Assembly (NCBI RefSeq): GCF_010122465.1
Contig: NZ_WLZY01000013.1
Location: 87,902-151,901, forward strand
Source: Phytoactinopolyspora mesophila
GTDB taxonomy: Bacteria; Actinomycetota; Actinomycetes; Jiangellales; Jiangellaceae
Direction: 5' to 3'
DNA: 64,000 nt
The translations under genes were made by a program, and so were the position numbers. Within the stretch, counting starts at the first letter, position 1; every line of letters begins with the position of its first letter. Positions 1-8,152 of the stretch are shown piece by piece. The notes under the pieces are model-generated. The model worked only from the letters and a program-made list of their open reading frames with translations, was not told the DNA's origin and did no database searches.

Positions 1-187
1 GCGCTTCGACCCGGCCGGTGGACAGGGCCGTCTCCGCCAGGGAGGCGAAGCGGCCGACGTCGTTCAGCCGATCGACGTACATGTCCTGGGTCTCCCCCTG
101 CGCGACCGTCGTCGCCAGCGGCACCCCGAGCGCACCAGCCAGCAAGATCGCCAACGGGATCAGGACGATGAGCAGCCGGCGCAGCAT
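1..187 (-). CDS. Sensor histidine kinase, N-terminal fragment (cut by window edge)
   Basis: Sixty-two codons are visible. They begin with Met-Leu-Arg-Arg followed by a strongly hydrophobic helix over about residues 4-28, then a polar stretch that would lie outside the cell. This is the usual start of a membrane histidine kinase. The ATG at 187 follows the stop of the response regulator by 9 bases, so the two would be co-transcribed. The kinase identity is an inference from this neighbour and the topology; the HisKA and ATPase domains lie beyond the window. Confidence 0.6.
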   Translation of the reverse strand, partial: MLRRLLIVLIPLAILLAGALGVPLATTVAQGETQDMYVDRLNDVGRFASLAETALSTGRVEA

Positions 188-196
188 GTCTCCCCG

Positions 197-872
197 CTAC
201 TCCGGCTCGCCGGCCAGGCGGTAGCCGACGCCGCGTACCGTGCTGATCAGTACGGCGGTGCCGAGCTTCCCGCGCAAGGCCGCGATGTGCGTATCCAGGG
301 TGCGCGACGACGCCTCCCAGGTAGCGGCCCACACCTGATCGAGAATCTTCTCCCGCGTCACTACCGCCGGAGCATGCGCGGCGAGAAGGGCGAGCACATC
401 GAATTCCTTACGGGTCAGGACCAGCTGGGTCTCCCCCCAGCGTCGCTTCGCGGGCAGCGATGTTGATCGACAACGGACCGATGTCCAGCGATGGCGGGCC
501 GTCACCCGCGGCCGACCGGGCGACCCGGGTGCGGCGCAGCACAGCGTCGATCCGGGCCAGCAACTCGGCGATACCGAAAGGCTTCACCACGTAGTCGTCC
601 GCGCCGGTGCGCAGGCCGCGCACACGTTCGTATTCCTCAGCCCGTGCTGTGACCGCGATGACCGCCGTTTCGGGGCGTTCCCGCAGCGCACGCAGCACAT
701 CGATGCCATCGGCATCAGGCAACCCGAGATCGAGCAGCACGAGGTCGGCCGGCGGCGAGCTGAGCGCCGCGGCTGCCGTCGAGACCCGGGTCACGTCGAA
801 TGACGCGTTGCGTAGCGCGGTGACCAGTCCCCGCGCCACGCGGTCGTCGTCCTCGACCACCAGGATCCGCAT
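197..872 (-). pseudogene. OmpR-family response regulator with a frameshift
   Basis: The N-terminal part (872 to about 440) is a complete receiver domain with the acidic pair near residues 8-9, phospho-acceptor Asp48 in LVLLDLGLP, and the conserved Lys of VKPFG. The C-terminal part (about 440 to 197) is a winged-helix DNA-binding domain (LTRKEFDVLALLA, then VRGVGYRL). They are in different frames. The gene spans 676 bases, one more than a multiple of three, and the break lies at a run of six C at 432-437. Removing one C gives a continuous product reading LGETQLVLTRKEF. It may be a sequencing error, a real mutation or a phase-variable tract. Partner of the kinase at the window edge. Confidence 0.85.
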
Positions 873-981
873 GAGCAGTCATCGTATGGCCGCGCCGGAC
901 GGCGTCGTACCCGGGCCGAGCGTGAGCGGCACCGCGACGGGCACGGCGAACGCATCCCGGCACGGCATCGGGCCGGGACAC

Positions 982-987
982 TAGACT
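982..987 (+). promoter_or_regulatory. Probable -10 element giving a leaderless mRNA
   Basis: TAGACT ends 8 bases before the ATG at 996. A start site about 7 bases downstream would fall on or next to the ATG, and no Shine-Dalgarno sequence is visible. Leaderless transcription is common in actinobacteria. Confidence 0.4.
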
Positions 988-995
988 CGAAACCC

Positions 996-1625
996 ATGAG
1001 ACTGACGAAGTACGAGCACTCCTGTGTCCTCATCGAGGACGGTGACGCTCGCGTCTTGATCGACCCGGGCAACTTCTCCAGCGGCTTCGAATCCCTGACC
1101 GGTCTGAGTGCCGTGCTGATCACCCACCAGCACCCCGACCACGTCGATCTCGAACGTCTGCCCAACCTGCTCGCGAAGAACCCGGACGCACAGGTTTACA
1201 CCGACACCGGCACCGCGGAGGTGCTGGCTGGGGCGGGCATCGAAGCCACTGCCGTGCGAGCCGGCGACCACCTTGATCTGGGTGTGGGTGTGGACGTGCA
1301 CGGCGAGCAGCATGCCGTCATCCACCCCGAGATTCCGATCGTGCCCAACGTCGGTTACCTGGTTGGCGGGCGTTTCTTCCATCCCGGCGACTCGTTCACG
1401 CCGCCGGAGGTAGAAATCGAGATCCTCGGCATGCCGACGTCGGCTCCGTGGCAGAAACTCTCCGAGGCCATCGACTTCTTGCGCGCCGTGCAGCCCAGTA
1501 CCGCCGTCCCGATTCACGAGGCCCTGCTCGCCCGGCCTCAGATGTACTACGGCCATTTCCAGCGACTCGGCCCCGATGGCATGGAACTGCGCACCGTCGA
1601 GCCCGGAGACACGGTCAAGCTTTGA
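996..1625 (+). CDS. MBL-fold metal-dependent hydrolase
   Basis: A 209-residue protein of the metallo-beta-lactamase fold. The metal-binding signature HQHPDH lies at residues 44-49, and further candidate ligands are the His/Asp of FHPGDSF near residue 128 and a His in the C-terminal part (VPIHEALL). The size and the opening residues (LTKYEHSCVLIE) resemble the UlaG/YtnP-like small hydrolases that act on unknown phosphorylated or lactone substrates. The predicted protein has no signal peptide, so it is cytoplasmic. The next gene begins 60 bases after the stop, or overlaps it if a TTG start is used. The substrate cannot be named from sequence. Confidence 0.88.
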   Translation: MRLTKYEHSCVLIEDGDARVLIDPGNFSSGFESLTGLSAVLITHQHPDHVDLERLPNLLAKNPDAQVYTDTGTAEVLAGAGIEATAVRAGDHLDLGVGVDVHGEQHAVIHPEIPIVPNVGYLVGGRFFHPGDSFTPPEVEIEILGMPTSAPWQKLSEAIDFLRAVQPSTAVPIHEALLARPQMYYGHFQRLGPDGMELRTVEPGDTVKL

Positions 1626-1684
1626 CTTACGACGACGGCTCTCCCCGTCCACGCCGCCCGATACTCAGCGGCGGCCTTCCTGAT

Positions 1685-2251
1685 ATGCCGGGCGATCCCG
1701 ACCCAGCCGACCGGATCGCGCTCGCGCATGCGACGGCCGCTGCAGTGCTGCACGCCGGCCGATCCGACGACGCCGCGTCCGGCACGACGGAGCGGCTGGT
1801 CAACCTGGCCGACCGGATCGGCCTGGACGAACTCGCCGAACTGTGGCGGGAATCCGGGCCGGGCACGTTGCCGGGCACGTTGTGGTCGCTGTATTTGCTC
1901 CGCAGCTGGGTTCATCGCAACGGCGAGGAGATCTCCCGGCTCTTCACCGCCGGGCACCGGTACGCCGAGGTCTCTTCCGCCGTGGCCGGCCTGCCTGAAC
2001 CGCCTGGGCCGCGCGAGGTAGCGCACCTGGGCGACGCCATCTTGACCAGGGCCTTCGACGGCGACTTCGCCATCGCGCTGGAACGGGCCGCGGCATTCTG
2101 CCGGGTCGTCGCCACCGGGCGAGCCCACCTCGCCGACGATGCTCAGCACGACGAGGGCCAGCGCCAGACCCGGCTGGCGCGTGGCAACCAGCGTATGGCC
2201 GAGGAACTCGAACAGGCCGCGCATCTATGGCGCAAGAACGAACTCCACTGA
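1685..2251 (+). CDS. Conserved hypothetical protein
   Basis: A 188-residue soluble, mostly helical, acidic protein that I cannot assign a function. The reading frame stays open upstream, so a TTG at 1622 that overlaps the previous stop codon is a possible earlier start. I chose the ATG at 1685 because the well-packed helical sequence (ALAHATAAAVLHAG) begins just after it. No catalytic motif, membrane segment or metal site is visible. Same strand as the MBL-fold gene and probably co-transcribed. A 72-bp palindromic repeat begins 9 bases after the stop. Confidence 0.75.
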   Translation: MPGDPDPADRIALAHATAAAVLHAGRSDDAASGTTERLVNLADRIGLDELAELWRESGPGTLPGTLWSLYLLRSWVHRNGEEISRLFTAGHRYAEVSSAVAGLPEPPGPREVAHLGDAILTRAFDGDFAIALERAAAFCRVVATGRAHLADDAQHDEGQRQTRLARGNQRMAEELEQAAHLWRKNELH

Positions 2252-2259
2252 CCCTCCTT

Positions 2260-2331
2260 CAAATGATCATGTTCGGTGGGTTTTCTCGTACCTCAACAGG
2301 ACTCCAGCCATGGTGACGCCCGAGAAGTCCT
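2260..2331 (+). repeat. 72-bp dispersed palindromic repeat, copy A
   Basis: This copy aligns without gaps to the reverse complement of 33048-33119, with 64 of 72 bases identical. It begins CAAATGATCATGTT and ends CGAGAAGTCCT. The inner part is an inverted repeat (TTCTCG... paired with ...CGAGAA) that is degenerate here, 13 of 18 positions. It starts 9 bases after the stop codon at 2251, the same relative orientation as copy B behind paaE. Confidence 0.8.
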
Positions 2332-2591
2332 AGGGATATGGACCCGCGGCCGCTGTCGAGAACCCGGCGGAGTCCCACCACGCGCATGGAGCGGGCACTG
2401 ACGATTTCGGAATAGATGCCGTGGTCGGGTAGTTTCGAATACGGCGACAGCCTTCGGGCCCTCGCTGGGCGTCGGGCCGCGGTAACCCCGGGTCCCACTT
2501 AACAGCCGCTACGAGCGGCCTTTGCGCCGAGAGGCGTTCCCGGCCCGACGTCCGTAACACCCCACTTCACACCGGCCACCTCGGCAGGGCG
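2332..2591. other. Intergenic, nothing recognised
   Basis: About 260 bases between the repeat and the convergent end of the zincin gene. I see no convincing ORF, RNA or terminator; the minus-strand frame at 2259-2498 has no protein-like composition. Confidence 0.4.
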
Positions 2592-2939
2592 TCAGGCCCA
2601 GCCCAGCTCGTGCAGGCGATCGTCGTCGATGCCGAAATGGTGAGCTATCTCATGAACGACGGTGATCAGCACCTCTTCGACCACGTCGTCATACGTCTCA
2701 CAAACGCTCAGGATCGGCCCGCGAAACAGCCTGATGGTGTCCGGCAGCACGCCGCCATAGTCGCCGCGTTCGGTGAGCGGAGTCCCCTCGTAGAGCCCTA
2801 GCAGGCCCGGCGAATCATCAGGAGCGTCGTCCTCGACCAAGATCACGACGTTGTCCATGACCTCGACCAGTTCCGGCGGAATACCGTCCAGTGCATCCGC
2901 CACCAACGCCTCGAACTGAGCTTCGGTCACCTCGAGCAC
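2592..2939 (-). CDS. Zincin-type metallopeptidase family protein
   Basis: A 115-residue protein with the zinc-protease motif HEIAHHFGIDD at residues 96-106: two His and the catalytic Glu of HExxH, then Gly and Asp. This matches the short possible zincin metallopeptidase family (Pfam PF06262), which is typically about 110-130 residues, so the protein looks complete. No signal peptide, so cytoplasmic. The physiological substrate of this family is not established. It is divergent from the metallophosphoesterase gene at 3048. Confidence 0.9.
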   Translation of the reverse strand: MLEVTEAQFEALVADALDGIPPELVEVMDNVVILVEDDAPDDSPGLLGLYEGTPLTERGDYGGVLPDTIRLFRGPILSVCETYDDVVEEVLITVVHEIAHHFGIDDDRLHELGWA

Positions 2940-3047
2940 GCGGCCAATTCACCCCCACCGGGTATCCGGACGCCGCAGCATGACACTTCGGCAGGTTCCC
3001 GACCTGCAGTGATGTGAAGCGGCGATTGATGTGTTACCAACGTTACC

Positions 3048-4601
3048 GTGGGAGTGTCCACCGAAGAGCCGACGCATTCGCCCCTGGAGCGGCGCTCCTG
3101 GACCCGTCGCGCCCGAGATCTGCGGTCCAGGCTCGAGCCACACTGGCGGCAGCCGCCGCTACCGCCGAGGTTACGGCGATTCATCCCGATCCTGGCGACC
3201 ATCTTTCTCGCATTCGGCGGGGCCTGGGTGGCACTGGCCCTCGCCGGGACTTCGCAGGGCCTCGTAGGGCCGCTCGTCGTGGACGCCTCGGTACAGCCCT
3301 CGCTGGCCGGGGAATCCGTCGTCCGAGTCGACCCGATCGGCACGCTGGTCGTCGATTCTCACCGGGCCCCCATCTCCGTGCATGTAAGCGTCCGCGCGGT
3401 CCATGAGCAGGGCATTCAAGACATCGTTGACGACCCCATGTCGCTCGTTGAACTCGACGATCGACTCGTTGCCGACCTGCAAAGGGTGATCATCGATGCG
3501 GGCATCCGGGCTGCCGTCGTCGGCGTGATCGGAGCTGCGCTCGCCGCCGGCCTGGTGTTGCGGTCGGTAAGGCGGGCCTTGCTGGCTGCCGCGATCGCCG
3601 TCGCCGGAATCGGCGGCTCTTACGGGCTCGCCGCTCTCACCTTCAACGCCGAGGCGGTCCGCACGCCGACCTACACCGGCTTGTTCGAAGCAGCGCCGCA
3701 GCTCGTCGGCAACGCCGAGGAGATCGCCGCCAATTTCGATGTCTACGCCGAGCAGCTCGCCGGCATCGTGACCAACGTCGGCGCTCTCTACGACGCAACT
3801 GTGTCATTGCCCACATTCACCCCCGCCGACGAGGCCATCCGGGTTCTCCACGTTGCCGACTTGCACCTCAACCCGGCGGCCTGGGGAATCATCGATTCGG
3901 TCGCCCAGCAGTACGACGTCGACGTGATCGTCGACGCCGGCGACATCGCCGACCACGGCACGCCCCTCGAGAACAACTACGTGCGTCCGATCGGCACCCT
4001 CGGGCGGCCCTACGTATTCGTGAAAGGGAACCACGACTCCGTGGCCACCGTCGCTGCCATCGAGGCCCAACCCAACTCGATCGTGCTGGATTACGAACCG
4101 GTTGAAGTTGCCGGCATCCGCTTCTTCGGGGCTCCCGACCCTCGCTTCACCCCAGATCAGACGACCAGGGGGACGGCCGGCGAAGACATCCTCCGGGGCA
4201 CGCAGGAGCTAGCTGAGGCAGCCCGGGAACTGGACCCGATGCCGGACATCCTCGTCTACCACGACCCTTCCCACGCCCAGCTTCTGGACGGCACGGCACC
4301 TCTAGTGCTGGCCGGGCATGGGCATCGCCGCGACACGTACGTGATGGACGAGGGCACGCGGGTCATGATGCAGGGTTCCACCGGGGGCGCCGGGCTCCGC
4401 GCCCTGCAAGGCGAGGAGCCCACCCCGGTGATGCTCAGCGTGCTGTATCTCGATCCGGAGACGAAACGGCTCATCGCATGGGACGACATCACACTGGGCG
4501 GCCTAGGGCTGACAACCGCTCAGATCGAGCGCCATCAAGCCGCCCACGAAGAGGGTGGCGCGGCCGAGACCCCCGCCCCAACTCCCGGTTTGGAAAACTG
4601 A
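3048..4601 (+). CDS. Membrane-anchored metallophosphoesterase
   Basis: A 517-residue protein. The N-terminal 45 residues are basic and are followed by a membrane helix at about 45-67. A further hydrophobic pair lies at about 150-205. The catalytic calcineurin-like domain starts near 265 and shows the full metal set: DLHLN (about 271), DAGDIADHG (about 298), GNHD (about 328), YHDPSH and GHGHRR (about 424). It should hydrolyse phosphoesters at the membrane; the substrate is unknown. The Pro/Glu-rich tail is disordered. The start is a GTG at 3048, and a second in-frame GTG lies at 3054. Its last codons overlap the promoter of tRNA-Glu. Confidence 0.9.
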   Translation: MGVSTEEPTHSPLERRSWTRRARDLRSRLEPHWRQPPLPPRLRRFIPILATIFLAFGGAWVALALAGTSQGLVGPLVVDASVQPSLAGESVVRVDPIGTLVVDSHRAPISVHVSVRAVHEQGIQDIVDDPMSLVELDDRLVADLQRVIIDAGIRAAVVGVIGAALAAGLVLRSVRRALLAAAIAVAGIGGSYGLAALTFNAEAVRTPTYTGLFEAAPQLVGNAEEIAANFDVYAEQLAGIVTNVGALYDATVSLPTFTPADEAIRVLHVADLHLNPAAWGIIDSVAQQYDVDVIVDAGDIADHGTPLENNYVRPIGTLGRPYVFVKGNHDSVATVAAIEAQPNSIVLDYEPVEVAGIRFFGAPDPRFTPDQTTRGTAGEDILRGTQELAEAARELDPMPDILVYHDPSHAQLLDGTAPLVLAGHGHRRDTYVMDEGTRVMMQGSTGGAGLRALQGEEPTPVMLSVLYLDPETKRLIAWDDITLGGLGLTTAQIERHQAAHEEGGAAETPAPTPGLEN

Positions 4602-4619
4602 GGCTCGACGTCCTATGCT
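4590..4619 (+). promoter_or_regulatory. Promoter of tRNA-Glu
   Basis: TTGGAA at 4590-4595 and TATGCT at 4614-4619 are separated by 18 bases. The element begins inside the last codons of the phosphoesterase gene and precedes the tRNA by about 50 bases. Confidence 0.5.
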
Positions 4620-4671
4620 TCATGAGTCCCCGACGGCGACGAGCCAAGGGCCAAACCGTCAATGGGAACCA

Positions 4672-4744
4672 GTCCCCATCGTCTAGCGGCCTAGGACTCC
4701 GCCCTTTCAAGGCGGCAACGCGGGTTCGAATCCCGTTGGGGATG
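4672..4744 (+). tRNA. tRNA-Glu (TTC)
   Basis: A 73-nt cloverleaf. The acceptor arms GTCCCCA and TGGGGAT pair with a G-U at the first position. The anticodon stem CCGCC/GGCGG encloses CTTTCAA, giving anticodon TTC. The T arm is GCGGG-TTCGAAT-CCCGT. CCA is not encoded. Confidence 0.96.
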
Positions 4745-4767
4745 CTGGGAGTTCGGCGCAGTATGCA

Positions 4768-4773
4768 TATACT
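4768..4773 (+). promoter_or_regulatory. -10 element before tRNA-Asp
   Basis: TATACT lies 25 bases upstream of the tRNA-Asp 5' end, in an AT-rich patch between the two tRNAs. This suggests that tRNA-Asp has its own promoter. Confidence 0.4.
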
Positions 4774-4798
4774 GTGGCGGGCAGTAAGAACAAAGCAA

Positions 4799-4876
4799 GG
4801 TCCTGTGGAGCAGTCTGGAGTGCTCGCCGCCCTGTCAAGGCGGAGGTCGCGGGTTCAAGTCCCGTCAGGACCGCCA
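4799..4876 (+). tRNA. tRNA-Asp (GTC)
   Basis: The acceptor arms GGTCCTG and CAGGACC pair perfectly. The anticodon stem CCGCC/GGCGG encloses CTGTCAA, so the anticodon is GTC. The T arm is GCGGG-TTCAAGT-CCCGT. G73 is followed by an encoded CCA (4874-4876). Confidence 0.96.
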
Positions 4877-4886
4877 GCATCATCGC

Positions 4887-4917
4887 AGGTCACGGCCATT
4901 TTGGCCGTGACCTTTTT
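4887..4917 (+). terminator. Rho-independent terminator after tRNA-Asp
   Basis: A perfect 11-bp stem AGGTCACGGCC/GGCCGTGACCT with an ATTTT loop, followed by a run of five T that includes the end of the stem. Confidence 0.9.
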
Positions 4918-5087
4918 CATGCCCGGGCCTCGTTCGCCCTTACGAGCCGGACTCGCCTCGCTGCCTCGTCCAAGGCATGCGGCATGACAGCCATCAAGAT
5001 GGCCCGATCGTCGGTGACTACGCCGTGGGGCCGAACGTCCTCTCGTGCGTGATCAAAACGGCCGCTCGCTCCTATCGACGGGCGGTG

Positions 5088-5984
5088 TTACTCCTCCCAG
5101 CCTTGGGTGTGCGGGTCCCAAGAGCCTGTGGCGGTGTCGGCGAGTAGTGGGTCAAGGAAGGGCTGGACTGCGATCAGCGCTGTCTCAAGATCGACTGCGT
5201 CGAAACCGATTGTTCGGCGAGCCTCGGCGCTATAGCCGCGTTTCCAAAGCGCACCGTCGGGAACGTCGAACGTAGCTGGCAGCGGGAGGTCTCGCCGGGC
5301 AGCTTCGTTCACCAGAGCCCGTCGCTGGATATCAGCTTCCACGGTCGCGCGGCGAGTGATTGCCACGAGGTCAACGAGATCCTTGTATCGGGTCGACGGC
5401 CTGCCATTGTGTCGCTCAAGGATCGCGCACACCTTGTCAGCAATGTGATCCACCAGAGGGTAGGCCATCCACATCGCTTTCTTACGGTCGACGATATGGG
5501 CATCGGTCAAGGGCGGCACCGGTTCCGGTGAGCCGGTCATCACAACGCCGTCGGCAACGATGTCGATCTGGAACGCAGCCCACAGCTTCGCGCCGATGAA
5601 CGACTGGACCTTGACCCGGGCCCCCTGAGCCCCATTGGCCGTGATCTTCAAGGCGGCACCAACCTCAAAGCGCATCCAATCGCCGATGTCGGCCGCAGCG
5701 GCCTCACGGACCTGACGCTCGACGTCGGTGATCGCTCCCGCACGGTAAACGTCGATGTCGACAGTGTGACGAACGGAGAGCCTCCGAGCGAGCAAGGCAG
5801 TTGCGCCTTTGATCACCCAAGCATCGTCGACACGATAAAGCCGCTCAACGAGTTGATCATAGGCATACTGACGCTGAAGGTCACCCAGCCGCCACGAGCT
5901 TGCAGCCGCCTCGACCTTGAGCTTGTCAGTAACCGCGCGCCTGGCCGCTTCAGGGGTCTTGTAGCGCTGCTCATCGCTGGTCAC
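5088..5984 (-). CDS. abiEii: AbiEii-family nucleotidyltransferase toxin
   Basis: A 298-residue protein of the AbiEii/AbiGii toxin family, the nucleotidyltransferase half of type IV toxin-antitoxin and abortive-infection systems. The family motifs are in order: KGATALL (motif I, about residue 59), RHTVDIDVY with its two metal-binding Asp (motif II, about 72), a conserved Lys in VDHIADKVCAI, and RYKDLVDLVAI (motif IV). Family members attach nucleotides to cellular RNA such as tRNA. It begins 4 bases before the end of the antitoxin gene (overlap 5981-5984), the standard abiEi-abiEii operon order. Located between tRNA-Asp and an integrase remnant, so probably acquired. Confidence 0.9.
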   Translation of the reverse strand: MTSDEQRYKTPEAARRAVTDKLKVEAAASSWRLGDLQRQYAYDQLVERLYRVDDAWVIKGATALLARRLSVRHTVDIDVYRAGAITDVERQVREAAAADIGDWMRFEVGAALKITANGAQGARVKVQSFIGAKLWAAFQIDIVADGVVMTGSPEPVPPLTDAHIVDRKKAMWMAYPLVDHIADKVCAILERHNGRPSTRYKDLVDLVAITRRATVEADIQRRALVNEAARRDLPLPATFDVPDGALWKRGYSAEARRTIGFDAVDLETALIAVQPFLDPLLADTATGSWDPHTQGWEE

Positions 5985-6691
5985 GTGGTGGCACCTCCTA
6001 CGCTGCCGTCAGTGGCATCGGAAACGACTTGTTCCAGCCACGTCTCGCGTTCTGGGTCTGCGGTGAGGTCAAGGAGCCAACGAAACAGACCAACGCCGTC
6101 ACCGCGGCGCAGACCATGCGCAGCCGCGTGCGGAGCAACCGTGCGGGCGACAACGCCGGGATAGTCGTAACCCGCACGCAGAGCATCGGCGACAAGCTCG
6201 CCGACAGCTCCAGGATCCTCTTTCTCCGCGAGAAGGTCAGCCGCGATCCGATGGGGCCGCGTGACCGGAAGTCCGCCTACATTCTGCCAATCGCTGTCAG
6301 AGAGCACCCGGCGATGAAGCCGTACGTCGTCGCGACGAGTCTGTCTACGGACAGGGAGCGTGAACTCATGGACATCGGCCGGGAGAAGGCCGAGACCGTA
6401 GAGCGCAGCCGCAGAACGATGAGAAACGACGCCTTGCTCCCGAGTACGTTCCCATGCTGGGATTGAAGGGCTGAGCTGCAGCCATGCGGCCCGAAGCTCA
6501 GAGTGCTCAGGCTCACCAGCACCACGTATTCGGTACACGCTGTGAGCCACGCGCTCAACAGAGCCCGAGCGGACCTGCCGAACAAGCGTTGACCACGCAA
6601 CGCCGGCGTTCTCGACCTGCCGCTTGGTCACCAGACCCCACTGCTCTTCCGCAATGGACAGCACCGTAGGCCACGAAGCCGAGCTAGACAT
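5981..6691 (-). CDS. abiEi: AbiEi-family antitoxin (winged-helix autorepressor)
   Basis: A 236-residue protein. The N-terminal winged-helix domain (about residues 8-55, LVTKRQVENAGVAWSTLVRQ) is followed by the AbiEi C-terminal domain, recognised by SHRSAAALYGLGL. Family members neutralise AbiEii and repress their own promoter through upstream repeats. Such repeats are present at 6707-6728 and 6759-6780. The frame is open to 6748, but the ATG at 6691 leaves the repeats outside the coding region and starts directly before the HTH domain. Confidence 0.88.
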   Translation of the reverse strand: MSSSASWPTVLSIAEEQWGLVTKRQVENAGVAWSTLVRQVRSGSVERVAHSVYRIRGAGEPEHSELRAAWLQLSPSIPAWERTREQGVVSHRSAAALYGLGLLPADVHEFTLPVRRQTRRDDVRLHRRVLSDSDWQNVGGLPVTRPHRIAADLLAEKEDPGAVGELVADALRAGYDYPGVVARTVAPHAAAHGLRRGDGVGLFRWLLDLTADPERETWLEQVVSDATDGSVGGATT

Positions 6692-6702
6692 GTGCTTCAC
6701 TC

Positions 6703-6780
6703 TATAGCGAATCCGCCATATTTCGCAGTCGAGACACTCTGCGTCCATGCGTTCTCGTGTGATTCCGCTATATATTGCAG
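6703..6780 (-). promoter_or_regulatory. abiE promoter with two operator-like repeats
   Basis: Two 22-base direct repeats, 6707-6728 and 6759-6780, match at 17 of 22 positions. Their start points are 52 bases apart, about five helical turns. The first is itself an imperfect palindrome (GCGAA...TTCGC). The outer ends also form an inverted pair, TATAGCGAATC (from 6703) against GATTCCGCTATA (6761). The AT-rich cores could hold the -10 region. Cooperative AbiEi binding is the known mode in this family; binding here is inferred. Confidence 0.6.
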
Positions 6781-6793
6781 TAGTGCAACGAGG

Positions 6794-7297
6794 TTAGTTG
6801 CCGGCCCAGGGGCCAACACCTGCCTCGGCACGCCGGTTCGCACATGGTCGCCCCGCCGTGTGCTCCATCGACCACCACACCCACGTTCCTGACCAACAAC
6901 ATCGCCTGTTCGAGCGTCGCGCGAGAGCGTCGAGATGGTCCACGAGGGCTTCGAGGTCGCCGTCGAATGGACCGGCGCAACTGTCAAGAGTCATGGACGC
7001 CTTGGCGTGGCCAAGCATGCGCTGAACCGCCTTGACGTTGCCGCCTGCGCTGACGGCGAGACTCGCGGCGGTGTGACGGCGTTCGCGCGGGTGGAATCCC
7101 TTCGGAACGCCGCCATCTCGGACGGCGCGGTCGAACCAAGGCCGCCACGCTCCAACAACCAGCAGTACCGCGCCTGGTGGCGAGGTGAAGACCGGGTCGT
7201 CCGTGCCTTTCTCCACGATCACACCATCCGAGACAAGCCAGAGGCCGGCCCGATCCCAACGATCATGCCGAACGGGTGTAGCCGGAATCGACACCAA
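6794..7297 (-). pseudogene. Tyrosine integrase remnant (C-terminal catalytic domain)
   Basis: Only the C-terminal part of a phage-type tyrosine recombinase is present. The block from about 7130 to 6930 reads RRHTAASLAVSAG, VQRMLGHAKASMTLD and FDGDLEALVDHL, which is typical of actinobacterial prophage or plasmid integrases. The residue that should be the catalytic Tyr after MTLD is Cys (TGC where TAC would be expected). The N-terminal core-binding half and the expected C-terminal tail are missing. It lies 2 kb from tRNA-Asp, so it is the likely footprint of an element integrated there. I found no repeat of the tRNA 3' end nearby to serve as the other att site. Confidence 0.8.
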
Positions 7298-7365
7298 CCG
7301 TCTGGAGTTGCTGCAGATAACCTCTGACGCGTAGCACCGGCAAACGAGACGGAAGAGTCGAAACG

Positions 7366-8136
7366 ATGGCCTATTTCAAGCGGACCGGCGAGTCGACCTT
7401 CCAGGCGACCGACCACGTCGGCGGGGCGTGGGACCCCGAGTTCCAGCACATAGCACCCGCCTTCGGCCTGCTAGCCCATGCCGTGGAACTCGACCGTGAT
7501 CGCCGACGCGGCGACGACCTGGTGATCGGCAGGCTTTCCTACGACATCCTCGGCACCATCCCCATCGACGTCGTCGACATCACGGTCAGGGTCGTCCGGC
7601 CCGGCCGGACCATAGAACTCGTCGAGGCGGCCCTCGCTCATGACGGGCGCGACGCCGTTTTGCTGCGGGCCTGGCTTATGCGACCGGGAGACACCGCCGG
7701 TATCGAGGGGTCGGCGTTTCCAGCAATCCCACCGCCGGACGCCATGCCGGTGTGGGATCCGTTGACGGTGTGGCAGGGCGGCTTCATTGCCTCCACAGAC
7801 GTGCGCCGCATCGAGTCGACCCCAGGGCGCGCCGCGTACTGGGTACGGACTCCGCTCGCGCTCATCCACGGCGAGGACGTCAGCCCGCTGGCCAGCGCCG
7901 CCGGACTCTTCGACGCCGCCAACGGCATGGCCGTGCGAGTCTCGCCGAACGACGTGGCCTTCCCCAACCTCGACCTCACCGCGCACTTGTTCACCCAGCC
8001 CCGCGGCGAATGGATCGGTTTCGACACCACCGTATCCTTCGGACCTACTGGCCTGGGTTTGACCAGCAGCGTCGTCTACGACATCCGGGGGCCGGTCGGT
8101 ACCGTTTCGCAGATCCTCACCGTGCGCCCGAACTGA
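7366..8136 (+). CDS. Acyl-CoA thioesterase-like protein (double hotdog)
   Basis: A 256-residue protein of the thioesterase-like superfamily (TesB-type double hotdog, 4HBT_3). The first half holds the hotdog core HIAPAFGLLAHAVELDRD and the strand pair VVDITVRVVRPGRTIELVEA. The second half has ASAAGLFDAANGMAV and the TesB-like end GEWIGFDTTVSFGPTGLG. It probably hydrolyses acyl-CoA or a related thioester in the cytoplasm. It stands alone between the integrase remnant and the convergent ABC permease, and its codon use looks native. Confidence 0.85.
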   Translation: MAYFKRTGESTFQATDHVGGAWDPEFQHIAPAFGLLAHAVELDRDRRRGDDLVIGRLSYDILGTIPIDVVDITVRVVRPGRTIELVEAALAHDGRDAVLLRAWLMRPGDTAGIEGSAFPAIPPPDAMPVWDPLTVWQGGFIASTDVRRIESTPGRAAYWVRTPLALIHGEDVSPLASAAGLFDAANGMAVRVSPNDVAFPNLDLTAHLFTQPRGEWIGFDTTVSFGPTGLGLTSSVVYDIRGPVGTVSQILTVRPN

Positions 8137-8152
8137 CGACACCGGGCGCCCC

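Noticed and set aside
4860..7365. Duplicate of the tRNA-Asp 3' end as attR of the AbiE island
   Set aside because: No second copy of the tRNA 3' sequence is visible after the integrase remnant, so no att site can be claimed.
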